12,284 nt of DNA from positions 1 through 12,284 of the forward strand of contig JAJRRZ010000252.1 of assembly GCA_024279045.1 (NCBI GenBank), given 5' to 3'. Below the pieces are notes generated by a model. The model was not told the DNA's origin, searched no databases, and was given only the letters and a program-made list of their open reading frames with translations. Below are positions 6,675 to 12,284 of the stretch, piece by piece. The position numbers and the translations under genes were made by a program. This DNA is from Alphaproteobacteria bacterium (lineage in GTDB: Bacteria > Pseudomonadota > Alphaproteobacteria > Rhizobiales > Aestuariivirgaceae). How positions within the stretch are numbered: the stretch's first letter is position 1; each line of letters opens with the position of its first letter.

Positions 6675-6842
6675 ATGGTGGTCGGTGCGTGTCATGCTGG
6701 TGGGCAGCCCGTGGCGGGAACGTGATCATGGTGGCGCTTTTCACACCGCTGCCGCAATGTGATGCGATGAATGTGGCATCAAAAGCCCAATTCAACTAGG
6801 AATTGATTCCTTTTTCATTTCTTCGAGGGCTGGGATAAACGC

Positions 6843-9038
6843 ATGAATACATTTCACGGGGGCATCCGGCGCAACAGAACGGCGCGCCATGCACTGCTGG
6901 CGATGCTGTTGATGACGCCCATGACCGTTCTGCCGGTGCTGCATGCCACGCCAGCTCAGGCGAAAGCATCGTGCAGTGCCCCGGCCATCACGGCTGATGC
7001 CATCAACGCGGTGAAGCTGGCCGCGCGGGGCGACATTGCCGCAGCGCTGGCGCGCGCGGGAAGCAATGCCACGGTGCGCAAGACGGCGCAATGGATGTGG
7101 CTGCGCAAGCACATGGTGCGCGCCGATGCCGCACAACTGCTGGATTTTGCCAATGCCAACAGCCGCTGGCCGCTGGCCGGCACGTTCCGCGCCATGGGCG
7201 AGGCGAAACTGCTGCTGCATGGCAGCAGCGATGCGCTGAATGCCCATTTCTCGCGCCACAAGCCCACTTCGGCGGCGGGGCGGGCGGCTTATGCGAAACA
7301 TCTGCTGGCGCGGGGAGAGAAAGACAAGGCACGCGCGGCGCTGAAGCGCGCCTGGCGCAGCCCTGCACTGCCGGATGCGGCGGTGAAATACATCCGCTCC
7401 ACGGCCAACCTGCGCGCGCTGCTGACACGGGCTGATGACGAGGCACGGCTGTGGCATCTGATCATGGCGCAGAAAACCCGCCGCGCGGTGCGCTTCTCGC
7501 GCTATTTGCCGCGCGCACATCAGCGCGCTGCCGCCGTGGCGCGGGCGCTGATGCGCCGGCAACGCGGCGCGGTTACGCAATATCGCCGCCTGCCCGCAGC
7601 CATGCGCGGCAAGCAGGCGCTGCGTTATGCGCTGGCGCGCCATTACCGCCGCCAGGTCAAGCCGATGCAGGCGTTGGCCGTGCTCAAGGACGTGCCAGCC
7701 AGCCATGCACGGCAGATCCGTCCCGATCAGTGGTGGACGGAAAAGCGCCTCACCGCCCGCCATCTGCTGCAACTGAAACATCGCAAACACTGGCCAACCG
7801 CCTACCGCCTGGCGGCCTCGCATGGGTTCAACAGTGGCAAGCATGCCTTCCGCGGCGAGTTCCTGGCCGGGTTCATTGCTTTCGAGAAGCTGGGCCAGCC
7901 GAAAACCGCACTGAAACATTTCGAGCGGTTGCCGAAACTGGCGAAGAGCCGCACATGGAAATCGAAGGGCTGGTATTGGACAGGCCGGGCGCGCGAGCGG
8001 CTGGGCGACATCGAGGGGGCACGCCGCGCCTACCAGGCGGCGGCAAAAACGCCAACGGTATATTATGGCCTGCTGGCGCGCGAGAAACTGGGCCTGGGGC
8101 GCAAGCCCATCCCGCTGAAACAGGCCTGGCCCACCACTCGGTCAAAATGCCGCGTGGCGGCCCACGAGCTGGGTTACGCAGTGCGGTTGCTGGCGCGGGC
8201 GGGCGAGAAGAGCAGTCTGCGCCTGTTCGTCTGGCCGCTGGCCTATTCCTTCAACAAGCCTGCCGAGCTGGCGGCGGCGGCTGGGCTGATATGGGATCTC
8301 TCCGGGCCGGCCAATGCGGTGCGGCTGGCCAAGGCGGCGGGCGCACGGGGCATTGACATCGACAACTACGGCTACCCGACACGCGCCCTGCCGAAACACA
8401 CCACACGGGAAAAGGTGCTGGAGCTGCCGGTGGTGCTGGCGCTGGTGCGCCAGGAAAGCGAGTTCGACCATTCCGCCCACAGTGGCGTCGGCGCACGCGG
8501 GCTGATGCAATTGATGCCCTCCACTGCGCGCATCGAGGCGGGCAAGCTGGGCGTGCGTTACCACGTCGGCTGGCTGCATACCCGGCCCGCATACAATCTG
8601 ATGCTGGGGCGTTATCACCTGGCGCGCATCATGGAGAACTTCAGCGGCTCCTATCCCATGGCCTTTGCCGCCTACAATGCAGGCGGCGGCAACGTGCGCA
8701 AGTGGCTGGCCAGCTATGGCGACATCCGCACCGGCTCGCCGGATCCGGTGGAATGGGTGGAGCTGATCCCCTTCACCGAAACACGCAACTACGTGCAGAA
8801 GGTGCTACAGGGCGTGCATGTCTATCGCACGCGGCTGAAGCGGCCCATGCGGCCTGTCTCGCAGGATTTGTGGCGCGGCGTACCGGGCTGGCGCGAGCTG
8901 GTGCTGCGTGGTGGCGGCAAGCGCAGGGCTGTCACGCACAAGGCCGAAACGGGCAGCAGGGTAACGACCCCACGCCAGCGCCCGTCCGTCAATGCGGACA
9001 AGCCGCGCGACATTGCCGATCTGCTGAAAAAATACTGA
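6843..9038 (+). CDS. slt: Soluble lytic murein transglycosylase (Slt-type, GH23), periplasmic
   Basis: The enzyme cleaves the MurNAc-GlcNAc bond of peptidoglycan to give 1,6-anhydro ends, in wall turnover and insertion of envelope machines. The 731-residue protein begins with a signal peptide (basic RRNRTARH, hydrophobic LLAMLLMTPMTVLPVL, likely cleavage after AQA at residue 40). A long helical superhelix follows, typical of the Slt70 U and L domains, with repeat-like blocks such as ARGEKDKARAALKRA and ERLGDIEGARRAYQAAA. The catalytic SLT domain is C-terminal, with E538 in VRQESEFD, then GARGLMQLMPSTA, AFAAYNAGGGNVRKW and IPFTETRNYVQKVL. The final 60 or so residues are a basic, low-complexity tail ending DIADLLKKY. 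The start at 6843 follows GGGATAAACGC and gives a proper signal peptide. It is divergent from dapA, as often seen in alphaproteobacteria. The gene symbol is by family, not orthology. Confidence 0.95.
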   Translation: MNTFHGGIRRNRTARHALLAMLLMTPMTVLPVLHATPAQAKASCSAPAITADAINAVKLAARGDIAAALARAGSNATVRKTAQWMWLRKHMVRADAAQLLDFANANSRWPLAGTFRAMGEAKLLLHGSSDALNAHFSRHKPTSAAGRAAYAKHLLARGEKDKARAALKRAWRSPALPDAAVKYIRSTANLRALLTRADDEARLWHLIMAQKTRRAVRFSRYLPRAHQRAAAVARALMRRQRGAVTQYRRLPAAMRGKQALRYALARHYRRQVKPMQALAVLKDVPASHARQIRPDQWWTEKRLTARHLLQLKHRKHWPTAYRLAASHGFNSGKHAFRGEFLAGFIAFEKLGQPKTALKHFERLPKLAKSRTWKSKGWYWTGRARERLGDIEGARRAYQAAAKTPTVYYGLLAREKLGLGRKPIPLKQAWPTTRSKCRVAAHELGYAVRLLARAGEKSSLRLFVWPLAYSFNKPAELAAAAGLIWDLSGPANAVRLAKAAGARGIDIDNYGYPTRALPKHTTREKVLELPVVLALVRQESEFDHSAHSGVGARGLMQLMPSTARIEAGKLGVRYHVGWLHTRPAYNLMLGRYHLARIMENFSGSYPMAFAAYNAGGGNVRKWLASYGDIRTGSPDPVEWVELIPFTETRNYVQKVLQGVHVYRTRLKRPMRPVSQDLWRGVPGWRELVLRGGGKRRAVTHKAETGSRVTTPRQRPSVNADKPRDIADLLKKY

Positions 9039-9051
9039 ACACGCCGATCCA

Positions 9052-9118
9052 CCGCGAAAAACGCGGATGCCCCCTCTTGGCGGGCTTGACTGGCCATCTT
9101 CGCCCGCCATCATGGCGG
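9052..9118. terminator. Hairpins in the convergent gap between slt and the PAS_5 gene, possible bidirectional terminator
   Basis: CCGCG-AAAAA-CGCGG (9052-9066) directly follows slt. TGGCGGGC (9078-9085) pairs with GCCCGCCA (9102-9109), or alternatively CCGCC (9104-9108) pairs with GGCGG (9114-9118). No T-run follows, so termination is inferred only from the convergent layout. Confidence 0.35.
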
Positions 9119-9153
9119 TGGTGGCTGCATCCAGTGCGGTTGACCGGGCCACT

Positions 9154-9831
9154 TCAGGCCGGGCGGCGGTGCTCCTCGCCGAACAGCGGCAGAATGCGCG
9201 CCCCTTCACCTTCACCGTGCTCACTCAGCAGCGACTGTGCCGGGCACGCTCCGTTGTCGAGCGTGCGAAGGCTGGTCAGCCGGGCCGAAGCCAATACCTC
9301 CGGCAGCACCAGGTCGGCATCGAAATACGGCAGGCAGAGCAGCAGCATCACGTTTCTGCCACGGGCATCGTCATGCAGCGGCAGGCCGAGCACTTCCAGC
9401 CGGGCGTCTGCCGTATCATAACGCACATCATCCAGGCGCAGGCGCGCCAGAAAAGCCTGGAAATGGGAGGCGCCCTGACGCAGCAGACGATGCAGGGTGG
9501 CGCGCTCGAATTGCTGCCAGTCGTCGAAAGCCTTGCGCCCAGCCAGCTCGCTTCCGGCCAGGCGGCACAGGGCGCTGCCCGCCAGCCGCCAGGTGGGGGG
9601 CTCGTCGTCGTAGTCATGCAAGGAGGCGGCGGGCACGTCGATGATGGCGCTCCAGCCCAGCCAGCGGCTCAGCCGCCTTGGCGCATAGTCGCGCAAGCGT
9701 GGCGTATGGCCAGTGCGCACATGCTGCTTCCAGATGGCAAACAGGCGGGCGAGATCTTCGTGATCGAAGGCATCTGCCTCCGCCGGAGCGAGACGGACGG
9801 GAAATTCCACGATGTTGCCGTTGGTATTCAT
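9154..9831 (-). CDS. PAS_5-domain protein of unknown role
   Basis: The 225-residue protein matches the PAS_5 family common in alphaproteobacteria. These are stand-alone PAS-like proteins of unknown function, some linked to cell-cycle or envelope control. The family pattern is seen in LARLFAIWKQHVRTGHTPRLRDYAPRRL, then IIDV, then TWRLAGSALCRLAGSELAGRKAFDDW. The rest (VLGLPLHDDARGRNVMLLLCLPYF) fits the later strands of the fold. There is no output domain, membrane segment or signal peptide. The ATG at 9831 (MNTNGNIVEFPVRL) is preceded by AAGGG ten bases upstream; the upstream extension to 9936 is cysteine- and arginine-rich and not protein-like. The gene is convergent with slt. A long palindromic repeat lies upstream and may sit in or near its promoter. 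Confidence 0.8.
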   Translation of the reverse strand: MNTNGNIVEFPVRLAPAEADAFDHEDLARLFAIWKQHVRTGHTPRLRDYAPRRLSRWLGWSAIIDVPAASLHDYDDEPPTWRLAGSALCRLAGSELAGRKAFDDWQQFERATLHRLLRQGASHFQAFLARLRLDDVRYDTADARLEVLGLPLHDDARGRNVMLLLCLPYFDADLVLPEVLASARLTSLRTLDNGACPAQSLLSEHGEGEGARILPLFGEEHRRPA

Positions 9832-9967
9832 TTGGCACGCACCCTTTCCTGCATTGCGGCATCCTTGGCGGCAAAGATGTGCCCGAATGGGACACCTTCC
9901 CCCTTCACGACAGATGCCTTGCAGGATGCATGCCAATGCACAGGCTGCGAGGTGCGGAAAACAGCCC

Positions 9968-10130
9968 AGGGTCTGGACTCATAAATTTTCACGCCATCTG
10001 TGGCGTTCATGCTTCATCTCAGCGCCCTTGCCCCCTTGGAAATACCTTCAGGTATTACCAGCGGGCGCAAGAGCGCTGATATTTCGCCTAAATGCCACAT
10101 CTGGCATGCCTCTTTATGAGTCCTGAGCCT
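9968..10130. repeat. 163-bp imperfect palindromic intergenic element, intact copy
   Basis: The left arm (9968-10046) and the reverse complement of the right arm (10051-10130) match at roughly three quarters of positions almost without gaps. Exact blocks include GGACTCATAAA / TTTATGAGTCC near the ends and AATACC / GGTATT around the four-base centre TTCA. No terminal target duplication is obvious. It lies between the lipoprotein stop and the PAS_5 start, the only notable content of that 312-bp gap. Its right half recurs at 12062-12154. Confidence 0.8.
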
Positions 10131-10143
10131 AGCGGAAAAGCCC

Positions 10144-10536
10144 TCAACGGCAGATGACGACCAACTTCCACGTGCCGCCTTGCGGACGCAGGCTGCCAGG
10201 CTTCACACGGGCCTTCTGGCTGTCGCGGCAAGAGAAATGATGCACGGCGGAGGTGGCGATCTGCGCCACCACGCGGCCATCTCCCTTCGTGGCACCCAGT
10301 TTGCGCCCCGGCGCGCTGATGCGCACCAGCCGTTCATGTGGACCAGCACGGCGAAAAGCCACCGCATAACGCCGCCCGTTGTAAATGACCGGCTCGCTGT
10401 GCCAGGCACCAGACGCGGCAGGCTTCACGGCCCTTGAGGCCTGCTTGCCAACTTCTTTTTCCGTTATTGGCGGCTGCTGGGCACAAGCGGCAAGCAGCGC
10501 CACCAGCACGGTGGTCGCCAAGATCCTTTTTCGCAT
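10144..10536 (-). CDS. Small predicted outer-membrane lipoprotein, family not recognised
   Basis: The 130-residue protein starts with a lipoprotein signal peptide (MRKRILATTVLVALLAAC) with lipobox L15-A16-A17-C18. Gln follows the cysteine, which predicts transfer to the outer membrane. A Pro/Ala-rich linker leads to a compact basic domain from about residue 44 (WHSEPVIYNGRRYAVAFRR ... TWKLVVICR) with two further cysteines, C103 and C129, which could form a periplasmic disulfide. The start at 10536 is favoured because GGGGGA lies five to six bases upstream; an in-frame ATG two codons earlier is too close to it. It is divergent from the aminotransferase with 110 bp between. I do not recognise the family; the pattern of a short beta-rich domain suggests a binding or structural role but no function is claimed. 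Confidence 0.8.
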   Translation of the reverse strand: MRKRILATTVLVALLAACAQQPPITEKEVGKQASRAVKPAASGAWHSEPVIYNGRRYAVAFRRAGPHERLVRISAPGRKLGATKGDGRVVAQIATSAVHHFSCRDSQKARVKPGSLRPQGGTWKLVVICR

Positions 10537-10646
10537 GATCATCCCCCGTCTGCTCGCCGGGCATTGCCAGATGTCCGGCGCTGGCATAAACCTTGGCATC
10601 TACCGGTTTTCCAACAGGCCCGATGCGCAAGCAGAGGCATCGCCGC

Positions 10647-11879
10647 ATGTCCGAATCCGATACAGCCATCTTCGACACCTCGCATGTTCTGGCGCGGCGC
10701 GCCAGCGGCATGGAGGAAGCGCCGATCATGCGCATGTCGCGGCTGGCCCGCGAGCAGCGCGCGGCGGGGCGTGATATCGTTTCCTTCACCTTGGGCGAGC
10801 CAGACTTCGACACGCCGGAGGTGATCCGCCAGGCAGCCTGTGCCGCGCTGGAGGCGGGGTATACACACTACCCTCCCCTGCCCGGCCATGGAGAAGTGCG
10901 CGCCGCCATCGCCGAGAAACTGAAAGCAGAAAACGGTCTGAACTATGGCGCGGAAGGCATCGTCGTTTCCGGTGGCGCGAAACAGTCGCTGGCAAACACG
11001 ATGTTTGCGTTGCTGGATCCGGGCGACGAGGTGATCCTGGTTGCGCCTTTCTGGAGCGCCTATCTGCCAGTCATCGAACTGGCCGGGGGTGTGCCGGTAT
11101 TTGTCCAGAGCAGCGCGGAGAACGGTTTTCTGCCACGGGCGGAAGATATTGTCTCCGCCATCACGGCGCGCTCGAAACTGTTGCTGATCAACTCGCCGTG
11201 CAATCCTTCTGGTGCGGTATGGCCGATGGCTCTGCTGGAGAAGGTGGCGGCGCTGGTGCGCGCGCACCCGCGGCTGATGGTGCTCTCCGACGAGATCTAC
11301 GAATACATCGTCCATGAACAACATGAGCACCATTCCATTGGCGCCCTGCCCGGCATGCTGGAACGCACCATTACGGTAAACGGCTTTTCCAAGGGGTTCG
11401 CCATGACCGGCTGGCGACTGGGCTATGCCGCTGCGATACCGGAAATCGCCCGCGCGCTGGCGAAAATACAGGGCAGCTTTACCGCTGGCGTAAATGCCTT
11501 CGCACAGCAGGCCATTCCCACCGCACTGCACGACGCGCGCGCGCGCGCGGCGGTGCGGCAGATGCAGCAACGTTACGCGGCGCGGCGCGCGCTGATGCTC
11601 GAGCTGTTGGGTGATTTGCCGGGGGTGCGACTGAATGCGCCGGCGGGCACCTTCTACATGTTACCGGATTTCTCCGGCCTGCTGGCCAACGCGCAGGATG
11701 GGCTGCCGCGCGATGACGTGGCGCTGGCGGAGTGGCTGCTGATGGAGCATGGCGTGGCCACGGTGCCAGGCAGCGCCTTCGGCGCGGCGGGCTGCCTGCG
11801 GCTGTCGTTCGCCACCTCGGATGCGCAAATTCGCGAAGGGTGCGCGCGGCTGGCGGCGGGCGTGCAGGCCCTTGCCTGA
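10647..11879 (+). CDS. Class I PLP-dependent aminotransferase, aspartate aminotransferase-like
   Basis: The enzyme should move an amino group between an amino acid and a 2-oxo acid using pyridoxal phosphate, in the cytoplasm. The 410-residue fold-type I protein carries the full active-site set: SFTLGEPDFDTP near residue 50, N186 in NSPCNPSGAV, D215 and Y218 in LSDEIYEY, the PLP lysine K249 and R257 in FSKGFAMTGWRLGY, and R385 (LRLSFATS) for the substrate carboxylate. It resembles the subgroup I aspartate (or aspartate/prephenate) aminotransferases; the substrate cannot be fixed from sequence alone. The ATG at 10647 (MSESDTAIF) is preceded by AGAGG nine bases upstream; a further in-frame ATG at 10623 is possible. 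A weak TTGCCA at 10564 may be part of its promoter. No biosynthetic partner genes are adjacent. A dispersed repeat starts nine bases after the stop. Confidence 0.93.
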   Translation: MSESDTAIFDTSHVLARRASGMEEAPIMRMSRLAREQRAAGRDIVSFTLGEPDFDTPEVIRQAACAALEAGYTHYPPLPGHGEVRAAIAEKLKAENGLNYGAEGIVVSGGAKQSLANTMFALLDPGDEVILVAPFWSAYLPVIELAGGVPVFVQSSAENGFLPRAEDIVSAITARSKLLLINSPCNPSGAVWPMALLEKVAALVRAHPRLMVLSDEIYEYIVHEQHEHHSIGALPGMLERTITVNGFSKGFAMTGWRLGYAAAIPEIARALAKIQGSFTAGVNAFAQQAIPTALHDARARAAVRQMQQRYAARRALMLELLGDLPGVRLNAPAGTFYMLPDFSGLLANAQDGLPRDDVALAEWLLMEHGVATVPGSAFGAAGCLRLSFATSDAQIREGCARLAAGVQALA

Positions 11880-11887
11880 CCGGTCGA

Positions 11888-11942
11888 TCGTGAAGAAGAG
11901 TCTTGTGATCGACGCTGTCGGCCACACATACCTTTCTTCAGG
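11888..11942 (+). repeat. Single copy of the 55-bp intergenic repeat
   Basis: Matches 4818-4872 at 43 of 55 bases in the same orientation. In both places the unit lies just downstream of a plus-strand gene. Confidence 0.7.
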
Positions 11943-12061
11943 AACGGCAAGGTGTTGTGTCTGCTTGTGGCGGCGCTGCGCCAGCACGACAGCATTCTTG
12001 ACCGAGGGAAATTGCAAGGCCTTGCGCCATCACGACGCAAAACCGCGTCCTTTTGACCGCC

Positions 12062-12154
12062 GGAAATGCCTGTAGGCATTTCCAGAGAAAAAAGCGCTGA
12101 TATGCAGCTCAAATGGCTTGGGATGGCATGCCTCTTTATGAGGCCTGAGCCTAG
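12062..12154 (+). repeat. Right half of the palindromic element, second copy
   Basis: The centre is a perfect hairpin, GGAAATGCC-TGTA-GGCATTTCC (12062-12083). The right arm shares AGCGCTGATAT and then 30 of 31 bases (TGGCATGCCTCTTTATGAG ... CCTGAGCCTAG) with 10102-10132. The matching left arm is absent: 11991-12061 does not resemble it. The rest of 11943-12061 shows no gene, only the palindrome GCAAGGCCTTGC (12014-12025). The copy ends at CTAG, where the IS begins. Confidence 0.75.
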
Positions 12155-12284
12155 GCTCTGTGGACGAATTTTATCCAGATGAAGGCGCAGACGAGGGCAA
12201 GCATTGATGCGAAATTGGCAGCTGTTTTCTCGCAGCGCAGGGCAATTCTCTTGAACCGTTTGATTTTCCCGAACAGCTGCTCGA
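12151..12284 (-). CDS. IS5-family transposase, C-terminal 43 residues (rest outside window)
   Basis: The minus strand encodes EQLFGKIKRFKRIALRCEKT, then AANFASMLALVCAFIWIKFV, then HRA and a stop. This is the characteristic C-terminus of DDE transposases of the IS5 family, IS427-like group: the E of the catalytic triad lies in the conserved E-x6-K/R context (E-QLFGKIK/R), followed by the R-I-A-x-R-x-x-K segment. The stop TAG (12151-12153) lies in the CTAG that precedes the presumed IS end. Whether the element is intact cannot be told from this fragment. Confidence 0.85.
   Translation of the reverse strand, partial: EQLFGKIKRFKRIALRCEKTAANFASMLALVCAFIWIKFVHRA
12155..12284 (-). mobile_element. 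Insertion sequence of the IS5 family, one end only
   Basis: The element appears to begin at 12155 (GCTCTGTGGACGAATTTTAT), directly after CTAG. GCTCTGT-like ends and short TA-containing targets are usual for this family. The boundary is supported by comparison with the uninterrupted repeat copy at 10102-10132, which diverges right after the same CTAG. The other end, its inverted repeat and the second target copy lie outside the window. Confidence 0.75.

Larger units (their letters stand above)
6487..6842. other. Divergent intergenic region, dapA (-) / slt (+)
   Basis: No gene is visible in these 356 bases. The region holds the 14-bp palindrome at 6556-6569, a 13-bp tandem duplication at 6649-6674, and an inverted repeat CAATTC / GAATTG (6788-6793, 6800-6805) about 40 bases before the slt start. 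The stretch 6775-6840 is clearly more AT-rich than its surroundings, as expected for the slt promoter, but I cannot assign convincing -35/-10 boxes. Confidence 0.6.

Noticed and set aside
462..9095. Repeated GACTGGC / GCCAGTC strings as an uptake sequence
   Set aside because: Occurrences are in both orientations, extend differently and are no longer than expected in GC-rich DNA, apart from the pair flanking tusE.
9840..9936. N-terminal extension of the PAS_5 protein to 9936
   Set aside because: The extra residues are Cys/Arg-rich and unlike the family; the internal ATG at 9831 has a good ribosome binding site.

Overview
The window is a GC-rich stretch of chromosome that looks alphaproteobacterial. 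The main evidence is the divergent pair slt / dapA-smpB, an arrangement common in that class. An AddB of the alphaproteobacterial type and a PAS_5 protein, a family common there, support it. A finer placement (something Rhodospirillales-like) is only a guess. Most of the window is ordinary housekeeping; I do not see a convincing new multi-gene system. The unusual material lies between the genes.

Layout from left to right. 1-638 (-): 5' part of queA, leaving the window at base 1. 753-4043 (-): addB, the exonuclease/helicase-like subunit of the AddAB break-repair enzyme, without addA beside it. 4301-4609 (+): a small single-cysteine TusE/DsrC-family sulfur-relay protein, divergent from addB across a gap with a perfect 9-bp-arm palindrome, and followed by a good intrinsic terminator. 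4902-5393 (-) smpB and 5590-6486 (-) dapA probably form one transcript (dapA first) with a duplicated GC-rich hairpin unit between them. 6843-9038 (+): a periplasmic soluble lytic transglycosylase, divergent from dapA. 9154-9831 (-): a stand-alone PAS_5 protein. 10144-10536 (-): a small unrecognised lipoprotein. 10647-11879 (+): a class I PLP-dependent aminotransferase. 12151-12284 (-): the C-terminal end of an IS5-family transposase, leaving the window on the right.

The intergenic DNA carries several repeat families. A 55-bp unit occurs in tandem after tusE and again right after the aminotransferase stop. A 163-bp near-palindrome lies upstream of the PAS_5 gene, and its right half recurs next to the IS5 element. 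The IS appears to have inserted at a CTAG that ends this second copy; the intact first copy serves as the empty-site comparison, and the target base triplet supplies the transposase stop codon.

Functional links are loose. queA (queuosine) and tusE (2-thiolation in its best-known role) both concern tRNA wobble modification, and smpB rescues stalled ribosomes. dapA makes the precursor of diaminopimelate, and slt cleaves the wall built from it. No tRNA, rRNA or CRISPR array was seen.
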